Shown in pieces: positions 37,603 through 46,882 of a stretch of DNA of 64,000 nt (positions within the stretch are counted from its first letter, which is position 1; every line of letters begins with the position of its first letter). The notes beneath the pieces were generated by a model. The model was not told where the DNA came from, did no database searches, and was given only the letters and a program-made list of their open reading frames with translations. Source of the stretch: Compostimonas suwonensis (lineage in GTDB: Bacteria > Actinomycetota > Actinomycetes > Actinomycetales > Microbacteriaceae); contig NZ_PGFB01000002.1 in assembly GCF_002797855.1 (NCBI RefSeq), positions 682,001 to 746,000 of the forward strand, written 5' to 3'. Made by a program: the position numbers and the translations under genes.

Positions 37603-38855
37603 CGAGAACCGTCGTCTTCGACGACGACCCGACCGGCACGCAGTCCGCGTCAGGGGTCGACGTCGTGCTCGACGCGAACCCGCGGACGCTCGCGGACGCC
37701 CTCGCGAAGGCGCAGAGCGTCTATGTGCTCACGAACACCCGCGCGATGCCGCAGGCACGGGCCGTGGCGCTCCTGGTGCGATTGCGCGAGGCGGCGGTCG
37801 AGGCCGCACGCGGGCTCGGCGACTCCGTTCAGTTCGTGCTCCGCGGCGACTCGACGCTTCGCGGGCACGTCTTCGCCGAGATCGACGTGTTCACCGAGGC
37901 CGACTCCGTCGTGCTGTTCGTGCCGGCCTTTCCGGCGGGCGGCCGTCGCACCCGCGACGGCGTGCACTACGTGCGGCTGGACGGCGTGGATGTCCAGGCC
38001 CACCTGACCGAGTTCGCCGACGACCCCGTGTTCCCGTTCGGCGCCTCGTACCTTCCCGACTACGTCGCCGAGAAGTCGGCACGGGCTGCCGTGTCGGTGC
38101 GCGGCACCGGGGCGGATGCCGAGGAGAGACTACGCAGAACGCTCGTGACGGCGGCTCCCGGCACGGTCGTGATCCCCGACGTCGAGACCGACGACGACGT
38201 CGTCCGGATCGCGCGGGCGCTCGAGCGGGCGCGCTCGGCCGGCCGCTCCGTCGTCGTTCGCTCGGGCTCGCCGCTCGCGGCCGCGATCGCAGGCGTCACG
38301 AGCCCCGGGCTGCTCCCGAGCCCTCTCGTGCCGCAGGCCCGGCCCACTCTTCTCGTGTGCGGATCGCACACCGCCGCAGCCGGCCGGCAGCTCGCCCGTG
38401 TCGAGGCCGATCACGGCCCGGCCGCGATCATCGACACCGAACGTGCGCTCGACGACCCGCTGGCCGAGGGCGAGCGGGTCGCCGAGCTCGTCGGATCCGC
38501 GCTCTCGAGCACCGGTTTCGCCGCCCTCGCGAGCGAACGGATCCGCCGCCCCGAGCACGGACTGCTCGATCACGGCGAGCGGGTGATGTCGGCGGTGACC
38601 GCGGCGGTCTCGCGATTGCGCGGTGACGCCGAGATCGTCGTGTCGAAGGGCGGGATCACCTCGGCGGAGGTGGCGCGTCTGGGCCTCGGCGCGAACACCG
38701 CCCGAGTGCTAGGCCAAGTCCTGCCCGGTGTGTCGGTCTGGTCGCTGCGCACGCCCGAGGGCTCCGAACGCCTCTACGTCGTCGTGCCGGGCAACGTCGG
38801 CGACGACGACGCGCTCGTCGACGTGCTCAGCGCCCTGCGCGTGGCTCGCGCCTGA
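37599..38855 (+). CDS. Four-carbon acid sugar kinase family protein (OtnK/DUF1537)
   Basis: 418 residues. The N-terminal substrate domain begins with VVFDDDPTGTQSASG, the DDxTG motif of the family, and includes FVLRGDSTLRGHV. The C-terminal nucleotide-binding domain has EIVVSKGGITSAEVARLGL and a VVVPGNVGDDDALV end. These kinases phosphorylate 3-oxo-tetronates made by LtnD/DenD. The usual next enzymes, the OtnC decarboxylating aldolase and the OtnI isomerase, are not in this unit, which instead has DUF993 and the TIM-barrel isomerase on the other strand. Confidence 0.92.
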   Translation: MTRTVVFDDDPTGTQSASGVDVVLDANPRTLADALAKAQSVYVLTNTRAMPQARAVALLVRLREAAVEAARGLGDSVQFVLRGDSTLRGHVFAEIDVFTEADSVVLFVPAFPAGGRRTRDGVHYVRLDGVDVQAHLTEFADDPVFPFGASYLPDYVAEKSARAAVSVRGTGADAEERLRRTLVTAAPGTVVIPDVETDDDVVRIARALERARSAGRSVVVRSGSPLAAAIAGVTSPGLLPSPLVPQARPTLLVCGSHTAAAGRQLARVEADHGPAAIIDTERALDDPLAEGERVAELVGSALSSTGFAALASERIRRPEHGLLDHGERVMSAVTAAVSRLRGDAEIVVSKGGITSAEVARLGLGANTARVLGQVLPGVSVWSLRTPEGSERLYVVVPGNVGDDDALVDVLSALRVARA

Positions 38856-38864
38856 CCGCGTACG

Positions 38865-39365
38865 CTAGCCCGGCAGCATCTTGACCTGGCGCTGGTGCCA
38901 CACCAGCGGAGCCGGCAGCTCGTCGCTCAGCATCGCCACCACACGGAACACGACGATGTCGTGGTCTCCCGCCGGGTAGACGTGTTCGACGACGCATTCG
39001 AGCCAGGTCGGCGAGCCCTCGAGGAAGACGGCCCCGGAGGCCGTCTCCGTGCGCCCGACACCGCGAAGGCGATTGTGCTTGTCGCGCGATGCGAGCTGGC
39101 GGGTCGACTCCGCGTGGCCCTCGCCGAGGATCGACACGCCGATCGTCGGCGCGCTCGCGAGCAGGGGCCAGGTGCTGGAGGTCTTCTGCGCCGCGAACGA
39201 GACCATGGGGGGCTCGTAGGAGACCCCGACCGAGAACGACGACGCGATCATCACGACCGCCTCGCCCTCGACCATCGCGGCGAGGGCTGCGACACCGGAG
39301 GGGAAGCCCGAGAACGCGGCCGACATCTCGGCCGGGTCGGAGGTGAACTCGTGGATGAGAGACAT
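38865..39365 (-). CDS. Flavin reductase family protein (RutF/HpaC-like)
   Basis: 166 residues with the split-barrel flavin reductase domain: AAFSGFPSGVAALAAMVEGE, MIASSFSVGVSYEPPMVSF and a GDHDIVVFRVVAML segment with the conserved GDH. It supplies reduced FMN to flavin-dependent monooxygenases. It is the last gene of the nine-gene operon with a RutA-like and an NtaA-like monooxygenase, so it is the likely reductase component. The start at 39365 (MSLIHEF) is the first sensible Met. Confidence 0.9.
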   Translation of the reverse strand: MSLIHEFTSDPAEMSAAFSGFPSGVAALAAMVEGEAVVMIASSFSVGVSYEPPMVSFAAQKTSSTWPLLASAPTIGVSILGEGHAESTRQLASRDKHNRLRGVGRTETASGAVFLEGSPTWLECVVEHVYPAGDHDIVVFRVVAMLSDELPAPLVWHQRQVKMLPG

Positions 39366-39370
39366 CCTGC

Positions 39371-39865
39371 TCACCTCTCCCGCACCGAGGCGTGCACGGC
39401 CTCGCCCCAGCGATCGACCCACGCCGTGAGCGAATCGTCGGCGGCGTACCGCGAGTCGAGCTGGTACAGCCCCTGCGCGGGGCAGATCGCGCCGAGCTCC
39501 ACGAGCACGGGCTTGAGCGTCAGCTCCGGCGCCAGGGCGTGAGCGGGACCGGCGCCGAGCATGATCGGGATGCCGACCTGGCCGGCGAGCCCCGTACCGG
39601 TCGCGAACTGGTCCAGGAAGACCTTGAGCAGGCCCGTGTACGTGCCCTTGTACGTCGGGGATGCCGCGATCACGAGCTCGGCGGCCTGCACCCGTGCCAC
39701 GGCCTCCGCCACCACGGGGTCGCCGAAGCCGAGCACACCCGCGCCCAGCTCGGCGACCTCGATGACGACGGTCTCAGCGCCGAGGGCCGCCGCGAGCCGT
39801 TCCGCGGCGTCGCGCGTGCGCGAGCCGGTCTTGGGGTTTCCCACGATGATTGCTGCCGTGACCAT
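39371..39865 (-). CDS. NAD(P)H-dependent FMN reductase (SsuE/MsuE-like)
   Basis: 164 residues, flavodoxin-like. The phosphate-binding loop GNPKTGSRTRDAAERLAAAL, ASPTYKGTYTGLLKVFLDQF (the conserved FMN-binding PTYKGSYTG-like motif) and MLGAGPAHALAPE are typical of SsuE/MsuE. The start overlaps the stop of the transporter-kinase gene by one base. The operon thus encodes two distinct flavin reductases for its two monooxygenases. Confidence 0.92.
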   Translation of the reverse strand: MVTAAIIVGNPKTGSRTRDAAERLAAALGAETVVIEVAELGAGVLGFGDPVVAEAVARVQAAELVIAASPTYKGTYTGLLKVFLDQFATGTGLAGQVGIPIMLGAGPAHALAPELTLKPVLVELGAICPAQGLYQLDSRYAADDSLTAWVDRWGEAVHASVRER

Positions 39866-41631
39866 CAGGCGACCTTCGTCCGTTCTTCTCGTTGTTCCGC
39901 GAGTCGCGACCGTGCGTCGCTCTCGTCCTTCCGCATCGCGTCGATGAGCTCCCCCGCGTCGGCGAAAGCCCGTTGCAGACGGATCAGCTCGCCGGGGACG
40001 AGCTCCGCCCGCTGTCCGTACAGGTCGCCGTCGAAGTCGAGCACGTGCACCTCGACGGTGTGCTCTCGCCCCGGAAAGGTCTCGTTGGAGCCGATCGAGA
40101 TGAGAGCGGGCCGTGACGATCCCCAGGATTGCACGCGGAAGCGCCCGAGGTACACACCGTCGGCCGGCGTCGGCGCCGGCGGTTCGAGCGCGATGTTGGC
40201 GGTCGGGTAGCCCAGCCCGTGCCCGGCCCCTTCGCCTGCCACCACGACCCCGGTCAACGGCGCGAGGGCGAGGTCATCGGCATCCTTCCGCGTGTGATCG
40301 GCAGAGGAGCGCCCCGGCAGCAGCGCGGCGGCCAGCACGCTGACGAGCCCCACGGCGGCGAGTACCAGCAGGGCCCCGGCATTCGTCGCGGCAGCCAGCA
40401 CGACCGCCGTGACCGCGCTGCCGAGCACCGCGCCGAGCTGCTTCATGCCGTTGAACGCACCGGACGCCGCTCCGACCGAGTCGCGGGGAACGGTCGTCAC
40501 GGTGGCGATCGAGAACGGCGACCAGACGAAGGAGTTGGCGACGCCGAACACCGCGAACACCGCCGAGATCGCCCAGAGCGGCGCATCGGCCGACACCAGA
40601 GCACCCGTGCCGCCGATCGAGACGACGAGCGCGGCCGCGCCGATGAGCGCCACGACGCGGATGCCGACGGTGTTGTTGAGCCAGGCCGAGAACGGTGCGG
40701 CGAGAAGGCATACGACCCCCATCGGCACGATCAGGAGCGACGCCGTCACGACGTCGAGTCCGCGCGCGTCCTGAAGGGCGAGCATCAGCGGGATGGGGGC
40801 GGAGCCCACGACGAAGGCCGCAGCCGCGGCGCCCCACGACGCCGTGACGAAACCACGGCTGCGGAACAGGGTCACGGGCAGCAGCGCGTTCTCGCGCGAC
40901 CGCCGCTGCGCCCAGACCACGACGACGACCAGCAGAACGCCGACCAACGACCACAGCCAGCGGGGAACGCCCGCGACGACGGCCGAGGATGAATCGGTGC
41001 CCTGGATCCCGAGCACGAGCGCGAAGACGCCCGCGCCGTTGCCGGCCATCGCCCACACCGGGATCCGGGCCGGGCGGCGCGCCGAGACCGGCACCCACAC
41101 GAGCACCGCGACGGCCGCCAGCACCCCCAGCGGCAGGTTCACCGCGAAGATCGCGGGCCAGCCCCACGCCCCCACGAGGAACCCGCCGAGCAGCGGCCCG
41201 GCGACGGTCGCCGCGCCGCCGACGGCACCCCAGACGCCGAGCGCGACCGCGAGACGCGGAGGCTGGAAGAGCGAGCGGATGATCGTCAGGCACTGCGGCG
41301 TCATCAGCGCTGCCCCCACGCCCTGCAGCACGCGCCAGACGATCAGCATCTCGACCGTCGGAGCGAGGGCGCAGAGCAGAGAGCCGATCGTGAACGCGGC
41401 GAGGCCGGCGAGATAGACGCGGCGCGCCCCGAACCGGTCGCCCAGCCGCCCCGCGATCAGCAGCGGCACCGCGTAGGCGATCAGGTAGGAGCTGTTGACC
41501 CAGATCGCGAGGGTCTGCGTGGTGCGCAGCTCCGACATCAGGGCGGGCAGGGCGACGGATGTGATGGTGCTGTCGAGAAGCAGCATAAAGAACCCGAGAC
41601 ACAGGCTGCCGAGCGCGAACCACGCACGCAT
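39865..41631 (-). CDS. MFS transporter fused to a riboflavin-kinase-like domain
   Basis: 588 residues. Residues 1 to about 450 are a 14-helix DHA2-type MFS transporter ([49 protein letters not shown]). After a short linker, about 465-580 is a riboflavin kinase domain: [37 protein letters not shown] and [15 protein letters not shown]. The FAD-synthetase half of bacterial RibF is absent. The Glu normally found between the Arg and Phe of the catalytic helix motif is missing (IRLQRAF), so kinase activity is uncertain. ATG at 41631 follows GGAGGGAAGG. It sits among flavin-dependent enzymes, suggesting flavin transport or sensing; drug export cannot be excluded. Confidence 0.88.
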   Translation of the reverse strand: MRAWFALGSLCLGFFMLLLDSTITSVALPALMSELRTTQTLAIWVNSSYLIAYAVPLLIAGRLGDRFGARRVYLAGLAAFTIGSLLCALAPTVEMLIVWRVLQGVGAALMTPQCLTIIRSLFQPPRLAVALGVWGAVGGAATVAGPLLGGFLVGAWGWPAIFAVNLPLGVLAAVAVLVWVPVSARRPARIPVWAMAGNGAGVFALVLGIQGTDSSSAVVAGVPRWLWSLVGVLLVVVVVWAQRRSRENALLPVTLFRSRGFVTASWGAAAAAFVVGSAPIPLMLALQDARGLDVVTASLLIVPMGVVCLLAAPFSAWLNNTVGIRVVALIGAAALVVSIGGTGALVSADAPLWAISAVFAVFGVANSFVWSPFSIATVTTVPRDSVGAASGAFNGMKQLGAVLGSAVTAVVLAAATNAGALLVLAAVGLVSVLAAALLPGRSSADHTRKDADDLALAPLTGVVVAGEGAGHGLGYPTANIALEPPAPTPADGVYLGRFRVQSWGSSRPALISIGSNETFPGREHTVEVHVLDFDGDLYGQRAELVPGELIRLQRAFADAGELIDAMRKDESDARSRLAEQREERTKVA

Positions 41632-41659
41632 CGTCACCCTTCCCTCCGCGCCCCTCATC

Positions 41660-42994
41660 TCACACCGCCAGGTTCTCGCGCAGGGTCGCGCCCGGGTACC
41701 GAGGGGCGAGGGCGCCGCGCGCACGCAGCTCCGGAACGAGCAGTTCGCTGATCTCGGCCAGCCCCGCCGGCATCCCGAGCGGGCTCGAGAGCATGTAGCC
41801 GCCCCGCGACCCCGTCGCCGCGAAGTTCTCCTCGAGTGCGTCGGCGACGGTCGCGGCGTCTCCGACGACGGTGTGGTCGAGACCGGTCGCGGCGAGCCAG
41901 CCGTGCTCGAAGAACTCCGATCTGCTCAGGGTGCGGTCTTCGCCGAGCTCCGCGACGAGCGAGCCGACGAAGCCGGCCGGGCTCGCGTTGGCCGCGACGA
42001 TCTCATCGCGCACCTCGCCGAGCCGGAACGATGCCGGCAGGGTGGAGAAGTCGTAGCCGGAGTTGTGCGAGAGCATGGTGCCCACCGCCTCATCCGTCCA
42101 GAACCTCATGACCGCGTCACGACGTTCCCGCGCCTCCCGCTCGGTGCGGGCCACGATGACCTGCGTCGCCCACAGGATCCCGACGTGCGCCGGGTCCCGC
42201 CCCTCGGCGGCGAGCGCCTCGTCGAGCATCGCCCGATGCCGCTGCTGGCCGCCGAGATGCCCGCCGAATCCGAAGATCAGATCGGCGAACGACGCCGAGC
42301 CGGCGATACCGCGCGGCGAGTTGCCCGCCTGCACGATGACCGGGTGCAGCTGCGGGCTCGGCGCGGAGGCGAGCGGCCCCTTCACCGTGAAGAAGCGCCC
42401 CGCATGATCGATCGCCCGCACTTTCGCGGGGTCGGCGAAGCGTCCGGTCGCGCGGTCGCGAACGATCGCATCGGGTGCCACCGAGTCCCACAGGGCACGG
42501 CACACGCCGATGAACTCCTCCATGCGCTCATAGCGCAGATCGTGGTCGATGAGCTCCGTGTACCCGTAGTTCGCGGCATCCGCCCCCCGGCTGGAGGCGA
42601 CCACGTTGAAGGCGATCCGCCCGCCCGTGACATGGTCGAGCGAGTTGAGCAGACGCGCGACGTAGAACGGGTGCATAAACGTCGACGAGTAGGTGAGGCC
42701 GAAGCCGATGTGCTCGGTGACGGTCGACATCGCCGCGATGATCGGCGACATGTCCTGCCGGGGCCATTGAATGCCCCATTCCACCGCCGGCTCGATGCTT
42801 CCGCGCCAGGTGCTGGGCACGCCGGAGCCGTCGCCGAAGAACAGCATGTCGACGCCCGCCCGCTCGGCCGTGCGCGCCACCTCCATGTACATCCGCACAT
42901 CGGGGAAGTCCTGCCCGACCCAGGAGCCCGGCTGCGCCCAGCGGCCTTCCGTGTGCGTGAACGAGAGATCGTAGGCCAGGTGCATCCCGCTCAT
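41660..42994 (-). CDS. LLM class FMN-dependent monooxygenase (NtaA/SnaA/DszA type)
   Basis: 444 residues of the nitrilotriacetate monooxygenase family. Typical segments: [86 protein letters not shown] and FADLIFGFG. These enzymes use reduced FMN and oxygen to cleave C-N or C-S bonds. The start overlaps the isochorismatase stop (ATGA). A second, RutA-like monooxygenase is encoded two genes upstream, so the pathway has two oxygenase steps or two substrates. Confidence 0.92.
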   Translation of the reverse strand: MSGMHLAYDLSFTHTEGRWAQPGSWVGQDFPDVRMYMEVARTAERAGVDMLFFGDGSGVPSTWRGSIEPAVEWGIQWPRQDMSPIIAAMSTVTEHIGFGLTYSSTFMHPFYVARLLNSLDHVTGGRIAFNVVASSRGADAANYGYTELIDHDLRYERMEEFIGVCRALWDSVAPDAIVRDRATGRFADPAKVRAIDHAGRFFTVKGPLASAPSPQLHPVIVQAGNSPRGIAGSASFADLIFGFGGHLGGQQRHRAMLDEALAAEGRDPAHVGILWATQVIVARTEREARERRDAVMRFWTDEAVGTMLSHNSGYDFSTLPASFRLGEVRDEIVAANASPAGFVGSLVAELGEDRTLSRSEFFEHGWLAATGLDHTVVGDAATVADALEENFAATGSRGGYMLSSPLGMPAGLAEISELLVPELRARGALAPRYPGATLRENLAV

Positions 42995-43650
42995 CGGATC
43001 GCCCGCTCCCAGAGGCCGATGACCTCGTGCGCATCCGACAGCACGGCGACGTTCAGCTCGAGCTGCGCCAGGGCGGCCTCGTTGACGGCGAGGTCGTAGG
43101 CCGCGGTCGCGTCCCGCGGGACGACGACCGGCCAGTCCAGCTGCATCGCGTCCTGAGCGGTCGCGTCGACGCAGCACTCGCTCGTGAGGCCGACGATCGT
43201 CAGCCAGCCGTATCCGGCGGCCCGCAGCTGCTCGTCGAGCCGGGTGCCCAGGAAGCCGCTGTAGCCGCGTTTGACGACACGGAGCTCTCCCGCGGCCGGC
43301 TCCATGCGATACCACTCGGCCCCGGGGGTGCCGATCACGCACGGCTCGGAGTCGCCCATGGGCGCGTCGTAGTCGCCCTCGCGCAGCCAGTTGCTCGCCT
43401 TCCAGGGGTGCGCGGGATCGCTTCCCAGCTCCACCCACACCACGGGCACTCCGATCCGGCGCGCCGCGTCGACGAGCTCGCCGATCCGCGTGACCGTGCG
43501 ATCGAGCTCGGTCAGCGCGTCGTCGTCGAGCCCGTATGCGCCCAGACGTTCGGGGTCTCCGAAGTCTCGTTGCACGTCGACGACGACGAGTGCCGGCGTG
43601 CGATCGGGCACGACGAGCTGTGCGAGCTGATCCTGCCTGAGCGACGTCAC
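42991..43650 (-). CDS. Isochorismatase-family cysteine hydrolase (RutB-like)
   Basis: 219 residues. The catalytic triad is visible: Asp in ALVVVDVQRDFG, Lys in VVKRGYSGFLGT and Cys in GLTSECCVDATAQDA. RutB, which hydrolyses ureidoacrylate made by RutA, belongs to this family and shares the KxxYSGF pattern. The GTG start overlaps the stop of the RutA-like gene (GTGA), mirroring the rutA-rutB order. The substrate is probably an amide or ureido product of that monooxygenase. Confidence 0.9.
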   Translation of the reverse strand: MTSLRQDQLAQLVVPDRTPALVVVDVQRDFGDPERLGAYGLDDDALTELDRTVTRIGELVDAARRIGVPVVWVELGSDPAHPWKASNWLREGDYDAPMGDSEPCVIGTPGAEWYRMEPAAGELRVVKRGYSGFLGTRLDEQLRAAGYGWLTIVGLTSECCVDATAQDAMQLDWPVVVPRDATAAYDLAVNEAALAQLELNVAVLSDAHEVIGLWERAIR

Positions 43651-44711
43651 AGGATGCCTGCTTCGTCGTGAGCACGGAGGGCGGGCAGCACGGTCTCGCC
43701 GAACAGGACCATGTCCTGGTCGTACTCGGGGAAGATCAGCATGAGCCCGTCGAGATCGGCTTCGCCGACGATGTACTGGATGTGCTCGGTGACGGTGTCG
43801 GCGGAGCCCGCGACATAGGCGGTCTGGAACGCGGCCTCGCCTTCGGCGTCCGATGCCCAGGCGCGGGCCTGCTTCTCCGGGACCCCCCACGACGCGCGCA
43901 TCAGGGCGAGCGCCTCGCGATCGACGCCGTCGCCCCACTCCTTCACCTTCTTCTCGGCGAGGGCGTCCGTCTCCGCCTGCACGATCGTGAGCATCGAATA
44001 GGTCTTGCAGACCCGGCCGTTGGCCGCGGCGCGCTCGTGCACGTCGCGCGACAGCTCCGTCATCTCGGCGAGGCTGTCGCCGGCGAGGAAGGCTCCGTCG
44101 GCGAAGCGGGCCTGGAACGCCCGCGCGTCCTCCGACTTGCCCGCGCTGATGATCGTCGGCCGGGTGGCCGGGTGCGGGCGGGACTCGCAGTCGACGAGGT
44201 CGAAGTACGGGGTGCGCATGGTCACGGAGTCCTCGCTCCACAGCCGGGTGACCGCCTCCGTCCACAACTCGGTCATCGCGTAGCGATCGGCGTGGCTGAG
44301 CTCCGGATCCCAGATGCCGAACTGCTCGAACTCGGCGGCGTAGGCGCCGTTGACGATGTTCATGCCGGCCCGCCCGCCCGAGATGTCCTGCAGAGTGGTG
44401 TACATCTTGGCCGCGACGGCCGGGTTGTGCACGTTCGCGTGCATGGTCGCCCAGATCTTGACCCGGCTGGTCACCGCGGCGAGCGCCGACATCAGGGTCA
44501 TGGACTCGAGCGATCGGCCCCAGTGGTCGGTCGCGCCCCCGAAGCCACGCCACTTCGCCATCGACATGATGAAGTCGAGTCCGATCTCCTCGGCGTGCAC
44601 GGCCGCGCGCTTGTTCCACTCGTAGCTGGCCTCCGGGTGCGGGGCCGTGGTCGAGAGCATCCATCCCCCGTTCCCGATCGGGAGGAAGATTCCGTAGTCT
44701 TTCGCTGGCAT
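43647..44711 (-). CDS. LLM class FMN-dependent monooxygenase (RutA-like)
   Basis: 354 residues, similar to pyrimidine monooxygenase RutA. Matching features are FLPIGNGGWMLSTTAP at the N-terminus, MSMAKWRGFGGATDHWG, ESMTLMSALAAVTSRVKI, QDISGGRAGMNIVNGAY and RPTIISAGKSEDARAF. RutA opens the uracil ring with FMN and oxygen. Here the downstream isochorismatase and the flavin reductase at the operon end copy RutB and RutF, but RutC/D/E/G are not present, so the substrate is probably a different N-heterocycle or amide. ATG at 44711. Confidence 0.9.
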   Translation of the reverse strand: MPAKDYGIFLPIGNGGWMLSTTAPHPEASYEWNKRAAVHAEEIGLDFIMSMAKWRGFGGATDHWGRSLESMTLMSALAAVTSRVKIWATMHANVHNPAVAAKMYTTLQDISGGRAGMNIVNGAYAAEFEQFGIWDPELSHADRYAMTELWTEAVTRLWSEDSVTMRTPYFDLVDCESRPHPATRPTIISAGKSEDARAFQARFADGAFLAGDSLAEMTELSRDVHERAAANGRVCKTYSMLTIVQAETDALAEKKVKEWGDGVDREALALMRASWGVPEKQARAWASDAEGEAAFQTAYVAGSADTVTEHIQYIVGEADLDGLMLIFPEYDQDMVLFGETVLPALRAHDEAGIL

Positions 44712-44769
44712 CGTGCTGGCCTTTCGGTGGGGTTCGGGGTTCGTCGGATCCGGTGATCGGGTGCGGTGA

Positions 44770-45879
44770 CTACGGCGCCGGCCAGATGAGCTCGTCGCCG
44801 TCGTAGATCGCCTGGATGTACGAGTCGTCGAACCAGCCGGCGGCCTCCTCCGCGGTGACCTCGGGCGGCACGATGGAGAACTGGTGCAGCATGTCCACGA
44901 GCTTGCTCACGTTCTCGGGATCGATGCCGCCGAACGGCTGGCCCGGTGTCGGGTTGTCTTCGGCCACCTGGGTCTCGGTCTTCCAGATCGTCGTGTTCAG
45001 CTCGGTGTCGTACGTCGCGCCGCCGGACAGCTCGGCCGCGTAGCCGACGCACTGCTTCGCGTTCTCGTCGCTGGAGGAGCAGAAGTCGTAGGCGTGCAGG
45101 GCCGCGCGCAGCACATCCTGCACCGCCGTGGGGTGGGCTTCGGCGAAGGCGGGGTTCACGGCCATGGCGCCCAGCGAGCTCGGGATGCCGTAGTCGACCG
45201 GCTGCCACACCGTGACATCGTCACCCGCTGCCTTGAGCTGGTTCGGCTCGTTGGAGATGAAGCCCGTGAGCGCCGCGAGGCCGTCCTGCTCGCGTGGCAG
45301 CACCGAGGGGTCATAGCCCTCCTTGACGAGGGTGAGCGAGTCCCAGTCCACGCCCGCGTCGACCATCATCGCCTGCACGGCGGCGGGAACGTAGCCCTTG
45401 TGCCCGACGACCTGCCCGTCGAGCTGGGTCAGCTCGGTGATGTCGGGGTTGGTCATGAGGATGTCGAGCCCCGCGTTCGAGTACGACGAGATCCCCTCGA
45501 TGTCGATGCCGTTCGCCTGCGCCTGGATGAGGTCCTGCTGCGAGATCGCGGAGACGGTCGCCTGTCCGCTGGCGAGGAGCTTGGTGTTCTGGGCTGTGTC
45601 GCCCGATCCCGGCTTGAGCTCCACGTCGAGGCAGAGATCGTCGAAGTAGCCGAGCTTGCTGGCCGCGATGTACTCGAGGATGGATGCCGAGGACTGGAAC
45701 TGATAGCCGGAGAGGTAGGAGATCGTGCCTGCGGCCTTGTTCTCCTCGCAGCGCTCCGAGGATATGGCCGAGCCGGCGCTCGACCCTTCGGCGGAACCGG
45801 AGCTGCACGCGGCCATGCCGAGCGTGAGCACGGTGGCGGCGAGGGTGGCGAGACCGGTCTGGATGAGACGGTGTTGCAT
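44770..45879 (-). CDS. ABC transporter substrate-binding lipoprotein (NMT1/THI5-like)
   Basis: 369 residues. Signal peptide with lipobox GMAAC, then the THI5-like fold: AASKLGYFDDLCLDVEL, VSAISQQDLIQAQANGID and LTGFISNEPNQLKAAGDDV. The NEP motif with VDYGIPSS is shared with ThiY-type and related nitrogen-compound binders. Two pairs of Cys (ERCEENK/DLCLD and DFCSSS/KQCVG) may form disulfides. AGGAGTGTCCC precedes the ATG at 45879. It delivers the substrate of the monooxygenase pathway encoded downstream. Confidence 0.92.
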   Translation of the reverse strand: MQHRLIQTGLATLAATVLTLGMAACSSGSAEGSSAGSAISSERCEENKAAGTISYLSGYQFQSSASILEYIAASKLGYFDDLCLDVELKPGSGDTAQNTKLLASGQATVSAISQQDLIQAQANGIDIEGISSYSNAGLDILMTNPDITELTQLDGQVVGHKGYVPAAVQAMMVDAGVDWDSLTLVKEGYDPSVLPREQDGLAALTGFISNEPNQLKAAGDDVTVWQPVDYGIPSSLGAMAVNPAFAEAHPTAVQDVLRAALHAYDFCSSSDENAKQCVGYAAELSGGATYDTELNTTIWKTETQVAEDNPTPGQPFGGIDPENVSKLVDMLHQFSIVPPEVTAEEAAGWFDDSYIQAIYDGDELIWPAP

Positions 45880-46010
45880 GGGACACTCCTTCAGGGATGG
45901 CGGGTGCAGGGGGTGCGGTGGGGTGGGGTGGGCGAAGCCGATGCATCGCATCGGAGGATCGAGGGGGCCTTCGGCTCCCGCTCGTGCGGACGATCGGGGT
46001 GGGCCGACGC

Positions 46011-46871
46011 CTAGTCGGTCGAGCTCGCGTGCCAGTGCAGCACGCGGCGCTCCACGAGGGTGACGATGCCCAGCAGCAGCACGCCCATCACGGCGAGCAC
46101 GAAGATCGCGGCGTAGACCACGGCCAGCTGGTTCATCGACGAGGCCACGCTGATGACGGTGCCGAGCCCTCCGGTCGATCCCGACGCCGAGAGCTCGGCG
46201 ACGACGGCGCCGATGATCGACAGCGGGAACACGATCCGCAGCGCCGCGAAGAGGTACGGCAGCGCGTTCGGGATGCGCAGGTGCACGAGAAGCTCCAGCC
46301 GCGACGACTTGATGGTCTTGTAGACCTGCAGAACCTGCTGGGGAACCGAGCGCAGGCCGACCGCCGTGTTGATCAGGATCGGGAAGAAGCAGATGAGCGC
46401 CGTGATGATGAGCTTCGGCAGGGGTCCGAAGCCGAACGCCACCACGAGCGCCGGAGCGATCGCGACCAGCGGCGTCACGTTGAGCACGACGGCGATGGGC
46501 ATGATCGCTCGGCGCGCCATGGGCAGCTCGCTGATCAGCACCGCGACGACGAAGGCCGCGACGAAACCGATCGCAAGGCCGGCGACCGCCTCTCCGAGGG
46601 TGATGAGCGCATTGCTCAGGTAGTACCCGAGATTGCTCGAGAGCGACTCGCCGATCGCCGGCAACGGAGGCAGCAGATACGGCATCGCCGCCGCGCCCCA
46701 CTGCCACAGCCCGGCGAGAACGGCGAGCATGACCACGAGGGGAAGCCAGACGCGGGGGCGGATCCAGCCGATGCGCGATCGGGGATGTCTGAGGCTGAAC
46801 CGCGAGGGCTCTGCGGCCGGCTCGACGGTGGTCGTGGATGACACGGTGACTCGTTCCGTTGCGACGCTCAT
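46011..46871 (-). CDS. ABC transporter permease (NitT/TauT/ThiX type)
   Basis: 286 residues with six helices. ATPase-contact loop: VYKTIKSSRLELLVHLRIPN. Helix regions include VLNVTPLVAIAPALVVAFGF, as in ThiX and SsuC. I chose the ATG at 46871 (GAGG about nine bases upstream) over a GTG at 46886 that would overlap the ATPase stop and has a poor site. It forms the pore of the importer. Confidence 0.92.
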   Translation of the reverse strand: MSVATERVTVSSTTTVEPAAEPSRFSLRHPRSRIGWIRPRVWLPLVVMLAVLAGLWQWGAAAMPYLLPPLPAIGESLSSNLGYYLSNALITLGEAVAGLAIGFVAAFVVAVLISELPMARRAIMPIAVVLNVTPLVAIAPALVVAFGFGPLPKLIITALICFFPILINTAVGLRSVPQQVLQVYKTIKSSRLELLVHLRIPNALPYLFAALRIVFPLSIIGAVVAELSASGSTGGLGTVISVASSMNQLAVVYAAIFVLAVMGVLLLGIVTLVERRVLHWHASSTD

Positions 46872-46882
46872 CTCCGCCCGCC

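Noticed and set aside
43647-44711. Calling the RutA-like gene rutA
   Set aside because: The operon lacks rutC, rutD, rutE and rutG and carries a second monooxygenase, so uracil as substrate is not supported enough to use the symbol.
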